A stretch of DNA of 64,000 nucleotides. Origin: Tetradesmus obliquus (taxonomy: Eukaryota; Chlorophyta; Chlorophyceae; Sphaeropleales; Scenedesmaceae). Position 1 is the stretch's first letter; every line of letters starts with the position of its first letter. The DNA lies in the NCBI GenBank assembly GCA_030272155.1, contig CP126194.1:4393501-4457500 (forward strand), written 5' to 3'. This document shows positions 12,452-23,540 of this stretch, in pieces. Both the position numbers and the translations under genes were made by a program. The notes under the pieces are model-generated. The model saw only the letters and a program-made list of their open reading frames with translations. It had not been told where the DNA came from and searched no databases.

Positions 12452-14274
12452 ACAGCCCTGTGTCACATGTGCTGGAGGGCTTGTGCCACTTCAGGGAGCA
12501 GCCGCTGACATCACCCTCACAGTTTGTGCGGCCAACATCGCTGCTGTTCCAGCAAGCAGGTGACGAATGCTGCTGGCGCGCTACCAGTATACCCGGCAGG
12601 AGGCATTGTTGTAATCAATGCGTCCTGTGCGCCCAAAGAAGCTGAGAGGCTGTGATGCTATATTGCAATGTCAAGGCATGGCATGCTCTATTGGGGCACA
12701 GGGCTGTACAGCATGCTCAGCACGACGCTTCCGCATGCATCTCCCCTGGTGCACCAGCAGCTATGCCAGACACACCCTGCATCTACCACCACAGCTCTGC
12801 CAGCTGCTGCGCATCGCCTCTACATGTGAGTTTACTACTTTAGAATTACTACTTATACGGCTCTTAAATTCAATAATAATCATTGATTCATCATACTCTG
12901 CAGGCAGGGAGCGCCGCTGGGATGCTGTGCAGGCACACGAGAGTGTGGCGGCCATGCTGTACAACAGCCAGCTGGATGCGTTCATTGTGGTGCGGCAGTT
13001 CCGGCCTGCCATCTACGCAGTGCGCTGGAGGGCAGCAAAGGCAGCAGGACTGCCAGAGCCTCCGCCTGCAGCAGGTGCGCACAGGCGACGTTATTTGTTG
13101 TTGTTGCTGCCAGCAGGTAACACCGAGAACTCTGTGCTTTGCTTGCATTTGCGGCTGTGTATGCACGCAGAAGGTCCAGATGCTGCTTGTTCGCTTGCTT
13201 TGGAGTATAGCTGCTGCCTAAATGGATAATGCTTGCGTATCTGCAGCAAAAAGTGCTGTGTGTCCTGTCAGGGGAGCTGAATGGCTAGCCAGCACACGAT
13301 GTTTGCTTGCTGTGGAGGTTGTGTTGCAGTCATCGCCATCATCCTGCCTGACATTGCACAGGGATAGAATCATGCAATGGCCTCATGCGTTGCCAACAAC
13401 CTTTATCTTGCAGCTCAAGATTTACCACTGCTCAAATGCTGTGTGTTGCGCTGTTTCCCTGGCAGGGCTGTCGTATGAGCTGTGTGCAGGCATCCTGGAC
13501 AAGCCAGGCAAGAGCGCAGAGCAGGTGGGCAGGCAAGCAGCCCGAGTCGCTTCCCATGCATGTCTGCACACCTGTACTGGCTAGCAGTCAGCTGCTGCTA
13601 TCTAAGTGCTTACTTGCCTTGCCAAACCTGTAGGCGTGCGGTGCAGTCAGGACAGTAATGCACTCCATACCGTCGTGCCGCTGATACTGCTGCTGCTTGT
13701 TGCTGCTGCCTTGGCGCTTGTGAAGGTGTGCTGTGAGGAGATCCTAGAGGAAGTTGGCTACCGGGTGTCACCGCAGCAGCTGGCGTGCTGCGCCGGCTCC
13801 GTCATCAGCTCAGCAGGCGTCACGGGGGCACCCCAGGCAGTGTTCTTCGCGCAGGTGATGGGGGCATGGCAGCAAGGGAGCCAGCATGTGCAGGAAGTTG
13901 CTGTGAAGATGCCAGAACAACTTCCCTGCCGCGTGCGTTGCTGTGTGTGTGTGTGTGTAGATCATGTGCGTGATGCAGGGCAGTAGTAGGTGTCTTGCAT
14001 CTCACCAGGCTGTACATGTTACAACTTCAATCACAGCATGCTGCTGCTGCTGCCGCTGCTGCAGGTTGATGAGTCGATGCGGGCGTGTGCTGGTGGCGGC
14101 ACCATGGCTGCCAGCGAGCGCGTGGAGGCGCTGAGCCTGCCGGTGGCAGCAGTGGATGCATTCATCGCAGACGCCAGCCTGGCCAAGACACCAGGGCTGT
14201 GCTTTGGGCTGCTGTGGGGGCGACAGTGGCTGCAGCAGCAGCAGCAGCAGCAGCAGAGTAGCCAGCGTACATAG
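12452..14274 (+). CDS. Nudix hydrolase, NUDT14 (UDP-sugar pyrophosphatase) type; first exon uncertain
   Basis: Exons 12452..12559, 12904..13074, 13466..13524, 13726..13854 and 14065..14274 join in frame. Family landmarks in order: SQFVRPTSLLFQQAG before ERRWDAVQAHESVAAMLYN, then VVRQFRPAIYA as in NUDT14, the Nudix box split over two exons (ELCAGILDKPGKSAEQ, then VCCEEILEEVGY), SAGVTGAPQAVFFAQV, and a C-terminal TPGLCFGLLWG helix before a short polyQ end. NUDT14 enzymes hydrolyse UDP-glucose and related nucleoside diphosphosugars to the sugar phosphate and UMP using Mg. The metal-binding glutamates of EEILEEVG are present. The reading frame is open at 12452 but has an upstream stop, so at least one more 5' exon exists; 11881-11899 is a phase-compatible candidate. 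Substrate preference cannot be read from the sequence. Confidence 0.85.
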
Positions 14275-16021
14275 TGTTTGATGGGACAAGATCTTGTCTG
14301 CTCTGCAGCAGATCCATGAGTAAGTGTACAGTTACGTGCCTGGTGCAGTGAGTGTAATCAAGGCGCCTGACCCGGCCGGCCTGACTCACACAAGCTTATG
14401 TTTTAGTGTACTGCTGTGCCTGGTTATTCGAAGTGCGTTGGCGGCCAATACTGCCAAAGCTTAGCACAGCATGTAGTGCCGTTCGTTGTGATACATCGAG
14501 GCCTCGGGGAGAGCTCTGATGTGGCGGCCCCATCCTGCACGCAAGTCTGTCAGCGGCCCGCTCTCTCCCGGGGATCTGGCGATGTGACACTCTGGCAGCG
14601 ACAAGTGATCGTCATGATGCGGCGTTATATCTGTCAGAGGCCCAGGTCGAAGACGTGAAAGAACACTGTCTGCATCTACACAATGAAAACTGCTGCCAGC
14701 AGTGTGCGCCGCAGCAGTGTCACATGCACAAAGTTGTGCCTGCAATCTCTCAGTGTCGACACCTAGGGACGACCCCGGGGCTGGTTGTGCAATAAGCGAA
14801 CTGTTGCTGGTGGCACAGATTATTGTGCTGCAGCAGCACAGGCGGTGCAGATCCGCAGCTCAAGGCATGCAGCAGGCGATGCAGTTTACATTCAACCTGA
14901 CTTTTTGACACCATCCCCTTGAGATTCACGGCGGGTAGGTACAAGCGTGACAAAGCGCACTGCAGTCAGCTGACGCCTGGAGCCACACCAATGCCAGCAA
15001 ACGCAGTTGCTGCGCGTGACATGAGCGTCGCAACACCAGCGCGAAGGGCGCGTGCAGCACTGCGCAGTGCATGCATGCAAAGGCGGACCCCCACCCAGTG
15101 CACATACACAAACATGAATGGTGACCTGCATGGGCGATGGCGCGTGCATTCACACACGGCATGTAGGCCGCGGCACAGAAGACATACACGAGACGGGGTG
15201 GCATGCACACTCCTTGTGCCTGCATGTGATCACTGCGCTGTGCATGCACGATCAACAACAATGCATCAACCTCTGCAGCCATGGCAAGCTGAGGAAAGCA
15301 ATCTATTATGGTGCGGACCACGAGCAGCACTGGGTCCAACCATCATGAAAAATTTCAGTGCGGTTTAAAAACTGCTGCTCGCGCCGCATGCTCCATACGG
15401 CATCAAGTTCTCACTCAGGCGCTCACCATACCTACTACTCTTTCACTACTAGCTGACTAATGCCTGATGCTGTGCTCACTCAAGGTTGCAATGCTTTGAG
15501 TGACCAGCTGCAGGAGTTTGTCTCATTGAGCCTGCAAGGCATAGGGCTGCGCCCAGAACCGATGCCTGCCCACAGAATATGCACACCTGGTAGGTAACAT
15601 GTCTCCACATCGCAGCAGCAGATGCCGCCCTACTCAGGCCAGGAAGTGCATTGCAACATATGGCCTGCTGTTTGATTGCTGGCTGCTTGCTGCTCGCCTG
15701 CTGCTGCTGCACATCAGTTGCTCAGGTCGCCACTGGGATGTGCGCCGTCGGGCGACACTGCATGCAGCATAAAGAAAAATGGGGAAGGTCAGAGAGGCCG
15801 AGTAAACAAGAAGCACACAGCACTGAATTCAGGAATATGCAACCAAGGGACTGCTTGCACATCAAACGGTTGCTTCCGCATGCATACTGTTGAACACACA
15901 TACATTGCTGATGCAGCACACATACTGTGACAAACAGCCAGCCCCACGTTGCTGCACATGTTTGTCCAATCAACCCAGTACCTGTGCAACAGGCCAGAGA
16001 CCGCTATTGCTGCTGTTGCTG
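14275..16021. other. Intergenic region between converging genes, no gene recognised
   Basis: About 1.7 kb between the Nudix stop (+) and the GGCT-like stop (-). Apart from the TGTAA at 14353 I see no domain-bearing frame, RNA gene or mobile element. Confidence 0.5.
14353..14357 (+). other. Candidate TGTAA poly(A) signal, Nudix gene
   Basis: TGTAA about 80 bases after the Nudix stop, the motif and spacing used by many green-algal genes. Confidence 0.45.
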
Positions 16022-17226
16022 CTATTGCTGCTGCTGCTGCTGCTGCTGCCGCTGCTGTGGGAAGCACTCCTGCATGAAGCCCTGAGTCATGTCCAGGTAG
16101 GCTGGCAGGTGCTGCTGCATGAATTCGCTGTAGTCCCAGTCCGGCTGCTGCAGCAGCAGCTGGCCTCTGCAGCAACAGGCACAGGCAAGCAAGCGCAATG
16201 GCAGTGGCTGCAGGAGCTAGGCGGAGCGGCTGAATGGCTTTGATTGTTATTGTCTGGCTGCCTGCACTCACAGCGCTCGACCCATCTGTGCAAGTGCAGC
16301 TGGCGCCACTCCTCATAGATCCACTCCCCGTCTAGCAAGTGCCTACACATGCAGCACACAGGACGTAGGTGTTGACGCTCGAGCATATAGTGAGAAGCCA
16401 GACGTACGTTGGTGCAGTGCTGCTGCTGCATGCCATGCTTGTGCCAGTGGTAAGCTGCTGCTGCCACAGGAGCACATCAGTGCAAGCCATGTGCGCACCA
16501 GCAACATAGCAGAGCGTAGTATCAGGCACTCACTTGTGCTCATCCTTCCAGACGTAAACATCCGCTGGACTCGTTGACCCATCCTCTAGCTCTGGCTCTA
16601 CTGTCGCCCTGTAGTACTCCTCTGACTCGTACACTGCAAGCGCAACACCATGTGTGAACCGGTTGCACGTCTGCAGCAGCACCACTGCCACGCCAGCAGC
16701 ATCTGCTATGTTGTCGATCTGTTGGCCGCCTGTGTCTTCCCTGCTTTTTGTTTAGACACAGAGGCAGGCTGCACATGTGTCTGTGGCAGACACCAGGTGT
16801 TCCTGCAAGGGGACCCCAACAGCCACGCTACAGCTGCTTGCTGTGGGGTTGTGGCACGGCACTCACCGTCCAGGATGTGCAGCTCCGAGCGGCTGAGTTC
16901 CATGAGCACCTGAATCATTAAAAAAAGGACCACGCGTGCCAATGGCCGTCGATACACGGACAGGTTGCACAGGATTATGTGAGCAGCACCACGTGCTGCA
17001 GTTGGCGCCACTCCTGCCTATCACTGCACCAAGGCAGCATCCTCACCATTCCTTTCACTTTGCTTTCTGACGTTGACGGAATAATAGCAGGGAAGACCTG
17101 CCCCTTGACTCGATAGCGCGCATAGCCCTTTAGGGTTGCTGCCCGCGACTCTGGTACTCGTTTGATCAGCAGCTTTAGGACCTCGGGTGCCATCAGAGTG
17201 CCATAAACAAAGGCCGTGCCGCTCAT
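16022..17226 (-). CDS. AIG2-like gamma-glutamylcyclotransferase family protein
   Basis: Five exons on the minus strand: 17226..17047, 16909..16867, 16633..16534, 16342..16272, 16164..16022; phases 0,1,2,1 all agree, giving 178 residues. The N-terminus MSGTAFVYGTLMAPEVL is the substrate-binding YGTL signature of the GGCT/AIG2 fold. LKGYARYRVKGQVFPAI follows, then LMELSRSELHILD and VYESEEYYRATVEPELEDG, where the conserved acidic residue of the family's active site sits (Glu77/Glu79-80 region), and finally VYVWKDEHKHLLDGEW. Members of this family cyclise gamma-glutamyl groups to 5-oxoproline or repair related adducts; the plant AIG2-like proteins are cytosolic and their substrates are partly unsettled. 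The tail contains DWDYSEFMQQHLPAYL and ends in eight glutamines directly before TAG. The exon models rely on frame continuity rather than transcripts. Confidence 0.88.
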
Positions 17227-17449
17227 GGCTGCTGGGATCGTGATTACCGTGTGCTACTGCTTGATAGAACAGGCAGTGCTGTCAAGACACTCCAGGCCAA
17301 TGAGAAAATACAAGCCCCGTGCCAGCAGCAGCGAGCCTCAAGTTGTAGTACAGAGTGCCAAACAACATAAGTGGGGCATGCAGGGCACCGATGAGGTGCA
17401 TCCAGCGCTAGCCAGTTTGCGTGTGTTACATCAGTGTCATGACAGGTGG

Positions 17450-17454
17450 TTACA
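17450..17454 (-). other. Candidate TGTAA poly(A) signal for the DEN-box gene
   Basis: Minus-strand TGTAA eleven bases past the stop at 17465; a second copy lies at 17430-17426. Confidence 0.4.
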
Positions 17455-17464
17455 TTCTCCAAAT

Positions 17465-19021
17465 TCACCAAGGCAGTGCTTCCGGGCTTTTCAGCCCCAC
17501 CACTGTCGCACTGCTGCCTGCTCTAGGTCGTGCAGGAGTGCTGTTCAAGCTGGCAGCATGCTGCTGCAGCGCGTGCTGCTCCGCCACCACCCCCTGCCCT
17601 CTGTTGGCTGAAGCACCCCAGCTGCCACTGCCACCTGTGCTGCAGCTGGGTCCTGCAGGGAAGGATGCCGCTGCAGCATGCTCCATGTGGGGCAAGCTCA
17701 CTGGCCAGGCTGCTGCTGCTGCAGCGTCATCCTCCAGGTCAGTGCTGGGCAGCTCCACGTCAGGCAGCAGGTCAGCAATGCAGCCGCTGCTGCTGCGCAG
17801 TCCAAAGGGACAGCCTGCAAACAAGTCCGCAACAATATCACAACAACAGGAAAGGATGTCAGCACACAGCTTGTTGGAATGCGCCTGCAGCATCTGCAAG
17901 CGCTTACAACTGCCTGCTGCACACCAGCAACCAGTCACATCTATCATTCATGCAGGCAACATACACCGTCTGCAGTTACCCACCAGCAGTTGATTTGGCC
18001 TGTTGCAGGTATGTTGAGCTGCTGGTGTCGGCGATGCGCTTCATGCTGCTGCTGTTGTTGCTGGGTAGTGGTGGTGGCGGCCCCAGCAGCTGCAGCTCGT
18101 CATCCTCGCTGCTGTCATCTGGCTGCACCTGCAGAGCCAAGACCACGCAGTTGGCAAGATTGGCACAGGTCTTGCAGGCATGAATGAGAATGTGAGTCTA
18201 CAACATGCAGCAGTACACAACTGCCTGGCATGTGCATGCTGGCATGGTGTGACGCAGGCACACTGGCAAAGCCTCTTTGAATGCTGCGTTGAGCCTAACA
18301 TCTCTGTAACCGCTGGCTGCACATAACACACATAATGCACTTGTTACACGTCACAGCTCCCTCCTTTACTCTGACCACCAGCTGAGCCATATGCCTGTTT
18401 GTGAAAGTCCTGTCACAAATCGCTGTTTGCTGATAACTTTGCTCTGCTTGTGCTGCTGCTTTGGACTGTTCTCTCACTTGTTTGTGACACATTGCTCACC
18501 TGGAAGCAGCGTGCAGTGAGGTCTCTGAAGCCAGCCAGCAGCTGTTGCACAGAGCGCTCTACGTCAGCATCTTCTTGCTGCTCCCTGTCTTCCAGCAGCT
18601 GCTCCCAGGTCTTGCCTGCAGACCGCTCTGGTGGAGCTGACTCCCACCATGGCGCTGCCATGCATGCTTCTGCCGTTGCAACACCTGGTGCTGTTGGCGC
18701 CTTGGCGCTGCTGGGCTTCAGCTGGCTGCTGAACGGGTCAATCTTCTTTGTGCTTGCTGCACCTGGCTGCTGCTTGATTGTCGAGTTGGTGATGTCGCCA
18801 AAAGCCCTGCGCTTGACCACGGTGCCTGCTGGCTGCTGCTGTGCTGCATCACTGCGTATGTTTGTGATGTTTCCAAAGGCTTTGCGTGCTGATTTTAAAG
18901 CAGAGCCTTGCTTGAGTGGAGCTTGCAAGGAGGTGCTGCTCTCCTTGAATGCAGCGTGCAGCAACGGGCCTGTGGTGCTGTTCTCGTCATTGAAAGCCGG
19001 CGCCACGTGCAAGCCCTGCAT
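17465..19021 (-). CDS. Putative securin/PATRONUS-like regulator with DEN box
   Basis: Exons 19021..18500, 18170..17984 and 17814..17465 join in frame into 352 residues; an alternative start of exon 2 at 18128 (CTGCAG acceptor) also keeps phase. There is no catalytic domain. The N-terminus has AFNDENSTTG (DEN at residues 12-14), then RKAFGNITN at 46-54 and RRAFGDITN at 71-79. Plant PATRONUS1 starts with a DEN box followed by a KALNDITN-type motif, and securins share this disordered layout, so a role as an APC/C-regulated cohesion protector is proposed. After these comes a helical segment (WWESAPPERSAGKTWEQLL ... LLAGFRDLTARCF), then an acidic patch (PDDSSEDDELQLLG) and DLLPDVELPSTDLEDD. The gene is divergently placed from gamma-glutamyl hydrolase. 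The function is inferred from short motifs only. Confidence 0.5.
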
Positions 19022-19527
19022 CTGAGCCGCTCGTGTCTACGGCAAGGTGACCCTGTGATTCTTGCTGGTGCCTTTTTCGGGAGACTGCCTTTTCACAACA
19101 GCAGCAACGGCTAGCTGACACGCAGAGCTCCCTGAGCTGCGAGAGCTTACCAGAAGTGAGTTTTAAACAGCATGTACGTTTCGACAGCTCGTTGTATGTG
19201 TTCGGCCTCTTGTTGTGTACGTGCTCGTTTGAAGTGATGCTGTTCGTGCGGCACAACTTGTATCGACACAGTATGTGCGTGTGATTATAAGGCGTAAACT
19301 CCGAGCCAGTTACCAAGCCTACGCTGAGCTCTTGTATGCAAAGTTTGAAAAGTGTGGCTGTGTGGTTTGAGAAATGTGTCACTGCTGGGACACCGTGAGG
19401 ACTCACTGAAAGCAAGGCTGCCAACTCTTTCAAGGCGTTTGATTTAGTGTTGATGCACTAGCTTGCCGATCCGTCAGCAGCAGCAGCAGCAACAGCGTAC
19501 ACCCTGTCCTGACAAGCACTTCGCAGG
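19022..19527. other. Divergent intergenic promoter region
   Basis: About 500 bases between the starts of the DEN-box gene (-) and gamma-glutamyl hydrolase (+); both promoters must lie here. No clear TATA box or repeat is seen. Confidence 0.5.
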
Positions 19528-22356
19528 ATGACGCTCAGCAGGCTGGTGCTGCTGGCGCTTGCAGCCGCCCTATGCTTTCAGCTTGCTACAGGCGTGAGGT
19601 ACGCGCAGGCCGTGTGCTGTGCCAGTGTGGGAACACTTCAGGTTGCGTTCCAGTTCCAGCATCTGCCACAACCTCTGACAAGGCTGCAGCATGAACCAAC
19701 CGAATTAATGCATGCTTGCTGCGTGCTGTATTGGCTGTCGCCTGTCGTCACTTTTTCTGCTCCAGGCTGCCATCTGCAGCAGCGCTGCGTGCCAGTAGCA
19801 AAGGCAAGGGCAAGGATGGTTACGTCAATGAGAGGCCCATAATTGGCATCCTCACGCAGGTGCTGCTATAGAGGGAACTGCAGAGTCGGCAGCAATTCAT
19901 TTAGATGCAGGAGAGGTGCATGGATGACTACAATGAACGTGGCCAATACATATGTTGGCAGTGCGTGTGCATGGAACTTCCAGCAGCAGCAGCAGCAGCA
20001 GCAGCAGAGCAGCAGCAGCAGGACAGCAGCACATGGCAGCATCCTTTGTGCAATTCGTACATAGGCAGCTAGCAGCATGCCTAGATTGCTCTACAGCAGG
20101 CCCAGAGCTTGCTGCTGCTGAACTCTGCTGGCCTCCTGCTGCGCTTACCTGCTGCTGTGCAGCCTGGCGACCCTGCCCCAAAGGGCTACTCGTACATTGC
20201 TGCCTCATACATCAAATGGGTGGAGGTAGGTGCAGCAGCCGTTGTATCTTGCTGTTACTTGTACGCCGCGCCTGAGTTTCTTTTAGTATCTGGCGTTGGC
20301 CCGGAGCTGCAGGGCCCGACTGCAACCACATTTTGTAGTGCCATCAGCACCCAACTGCTCCTGCAGGTGTCTATGTGTGATTTTGTTGTGGCAATAATAA
20401 TATCGTGTTGCGCTGCCGTGCATTGCTGCAGGCTGCTGGTGCGCGCGTCATCCCCATTATGTATGACATGACGGAGCAGGAGCTGCAGGACAGGTTGGTG
20501 GTAACCTTCTTCATTAGGTTGCCTGAAAATGGTCTGCAAATACCATGCTTGCACGCTGCTGCTACAATGGTCACCGCCGTGGCCATTGCATGTGTATACC
20601 TCTCTTGTCTTGCACGTGAGCTCTTATGCTCATAGCTACGTGCTGTCCTGCGCAGGCTGACGTTATGAGCGCTCTGCTTGCATTTCCACTGCGCGTCATG
20701 TTCAGGTTTGCAGCCATCAATGGCCTGCTGCTGCCTGGCGGCGGCGCAGACCTGCGCCCCGGCCACATGTTCTACGACACTGCAGCAAGGCTGGTGGAGC
20801 TGGCTATTGCAGCAAATGACAAGGGAGACTACTTCCCTGTGAGTGGCAGCACAGCCATAGTCGGATATTTCATTGACAAAACACTTTGCTCGCCTGCTTA
20901 CAAGCAACATGCAATCTGTTGTTAACAGCACACGCTGCAGTGTGGGTGCATGCGTGCAGTGCGGCTGCCTGGTACCACAGCATGCACTGAGAGCAGCATG
21001 CTTCAGCACAAGCTGCGAGTCCCTGCCCCGTCCATCCCCATGAAAGCGATACTGACAGGGCCCATGTTGTGCTGCCCTGCCTCACCCTGCCCTGGATTCT
21101 GGCGCTTTAACCTCCGTTCTAACTGCTGCAAACGGCTACAGGTGCATGGCACCTGCCTGGGCCTGGAGACGCTGTCCATCATCATCAGCGGCAACACCAG
21201 CATCCTCAGCGAAATGGATGCAGAGGACGCCCCGGCGCCGCTGCTGTACACGCAGGAGGCGCAGCACAGCCCCTTCCTGAACGCGCTGCCGCCACACATC
21301 GTGACCAACCTGCAGAACCAGGCGCTGGCCATGGAGAACCACATGCACGGTGCGCGGCGGTTATGTGTTGTTAAAATGCGCTGGGTGCAAAGTGTGGCCA
21401 GGCCCTTGTGGCAAATGTGATGTGCGTTGACAGGGATGGTGCATCACATCGGCTGTGGCGAGTACCTGTCACTGGCACAGCTGCATGTTGCGCCTCTGCC
21501 ATTTGCATGACACCTTGTCCCTTGCATTCTACAACCCAACCAAGCAGCAGACTATGGTTGAAATTAGTCACGGTATCCTCTGCTGCTGCAGGCGTGCTGA
21601 TGACTTCGTACGAGGAGCCTGCCAACAGGCGACTCAAGGACTTCTTCAAGGTGCTGTCGCTCAGCCTGGCACATGACGGCCTGCCCTACATCAGCACCAT
21701 GGAGGCGCGCAAGGTGCGCATGGTGGAGCAACCCTTATCATAAAATGAAAATCTCCCTTCATAATCTGCACAATGACATGTGAGGAGCTCTGCGTGCGCC
21801 CGTAGAGCTCCGACTCAGAAAGTTTTCAGGAGTGCAGCGCAGCGCAGAGCGACAGCATGTGGCCAGTGCTGCAGGTATGTGCGGTTCCTGGTGTGCGCTG
21901 TGAGTTGCTACTTTGTTGTTTACGCACCGCTGCTGCTTCTTAATTGTTTTACTCCCTCTGCAGTACCCCATCACCGCCACGCAGTGGCACCCCGAGAAGA
22001 ATGCCTTTGAGTGGGTGACCTCGCTGCACATCCCGCACAGCCCGGACGCTGTTGAAATGACTCAGGAGGTGGCCAACTTCTTTGTCAGCGAGGCACGCAA
22101 GAACAGCCACGCCGCGGTAAGCATGCCGTACACGTGGCTAGCCAAACAGAGGTGCACTTGGCTGCATACATGCTGGGACTTCAAACTCTTTCCGAGCGCC
22201 AGTAGCACCAGCCAGTATATAAGCATTGTCCGCGTGCCTGCGGTGCTGCTGCTCGACAATCAATCGACCCTGTTGCAGTGCATGCACCAGGAGCGCCAGT
22301 GGCCGCCAGGTTTTGAGATGTGCAGCTGCCTTGCTGATGCATCTGCCAAGTCAATG

Positions 22357-22389
<33 letters not shown>

Positions 22390-22634
22390 AGCGTGACGCG
22401 CTGGAGGAGTCTGACATGCTCATCTACAACTGGAAGCCTGAGTACACAGGGCGGGTGACACGCGGCGGCGAGGAGCAGGACTTTGAGCAGACGTACATCT
22501 TTGGGCCCCCAGACAACCGCTTGGCCGGCCGTCAGCAGCAGCGGCAGGGGCAGCATGGTGCGGTGGGGCAGCACCAGGAGCGCTGCTGGTGGAGGCGGCA
22601 GATGGCGAAGTTGCTGGCTGCATTGCAGGCATGA
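19528..22634 (+). CDS. GGH: Gamma-glutamyl hydrolase (folate polyglutamate hydrolase)
   Basis: Nine exons: 19528..19598, 19766..19859, 20163..20225, 20432..20493, 20706..20838, 21142..21349, 21592..21713, 21964..22116, 22392..22634; every join keeps frame, total 382 residues. A hydrophobic signal peptide (LVLLALAAALCFQLATG) precedes the hydrolase domain. Family blocks: RPIIGILTQ, YIAASYIKWVE, GARVIPI, INGLLLPGGG, the nucleophile in VHGTCLGLE (Cys146), and the catalytic histidine in ATQWHPEKNAFEW (His260). GGH removes gamma-linked glutamates from folyl- and antifolyl-polyglutamates; plant forms are vacuolar and animal forms lysosomal or secreted, so entry into the secretory pathway is expected. 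Length is a little over the usual 310-350 residues because of a Q/R-rich C-terminal extension after FEQTYIFGPPDNR. The last intron ends in a CTG run used as acceptor tract. Confidence 0.95.
22358..22391 (+). repeat. (CTG)10 run ending in the GGH exon 9 acceptor
   Basis: A continuous CTG run ends directly in CAG at 22391, the splice acceptor, with no separate polypyrimidine tract. Confidence 0.9.
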
Positions 22635-23540
22635 GCTTGGACACAGTATGATTACGGGACGGACACAGCCTGAATACAGCTCGCATTAATGCATCATCTG
22701 AGTGTAGGCTTGTAGGGGAGGTGAGCGCCTCAAGGGCCATTGATGGTTGCTCTCTTCCGTTGCTGGCATGCCACCATGTGTTTGACATATCAGGCGCAGT
22801 GGGCGCCTTGGGCTGGTTGATTGAAAAGCATAGTGTGTGTTGGGACGCCCTCTGCGTTGCACAGCGCACCTATACGCCATGCGGTTGATTGTTGTTTATC
22901 ATTTGTTTATTGCTGACGGAGCACCAAGTGCAGCTGTCCAGAGATTCACGGCACCCCTGCAGCGCCCTCAGCGCGGACTGTACAGCACTTGCGGTCCACA
23001 TGTGCACCACGTCATTGGTGTTGGTTACCTGCTGCTTACCGTACCAGAAGGCATAGGCATCATCACAGCGCTTGACGGTCATATGCAGCGTGTATCTACA
23101 GGCTTACCCAGGGTTGAAGTTGATCAATGCTGTACTTCTGCTGGTGCAACTGTACTGCACCTGCAGTCCAGCTGTTGTCTCGTGCAGCAGGCATACAGCG
23201 TGTGACATTTATGGTAACTTGATGTGATGTTTTGAGCTGCTGCAGGCGTCGCTCATGCACATCATTCTTGCAAGTGTGTGGAGCGGTGTCAGGTGCCAGC
23301 TGACTGGTCGCAGCACCACCCGCAGAGTTCACATCCAGACGTCTTTACAGGCGATAAATACGATGAATGAATCAAACACAGAGTTTTTGCTTTGATCACG
23401 TTTGCGGCAGCCAAACCACGTTCATACTGTTCTAGAACTGACAAGCGATGCTGGGTGAGAAAGAACGTAAGCCTGGGCGCACTGCCTGAGTCTGCATCTT
23501 CTCACATCCGAGGCCCGGAGCGTCTGCTTTTTCGCGCACG
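22635..23540. other. Intergenic region upstream of CPN60
   Basis: About 900 bases; no gene recognised. It holds the CPN60 promoter, with a TATA-like GATAAATA near 23352 and a heat-shock-element-like inverted repeat at 23430-23438. Confidence 0.5.
23430..23438. promoter_or_regulatory. Heat-shock-element-like site upstream of CPN60
   Basis: TTCTAGAAC fits two inverted nGAAn units in the tail-to-tail form TTCnnGAA, about 105 bases before the CPN60 start codon. Two units are the minimum for heat-shock factor; a third in-register unit is not seen. Confidence 0.4.

Noticed and set aside
15789..16316. Minus-strand Ala/Leu-rich frame that looks like a membrane protein
   Set aside because: Different frame of the polyQ-coding last exon of the GGCT-like gene; the CTG run gives artificial Leu/Ala stretches.
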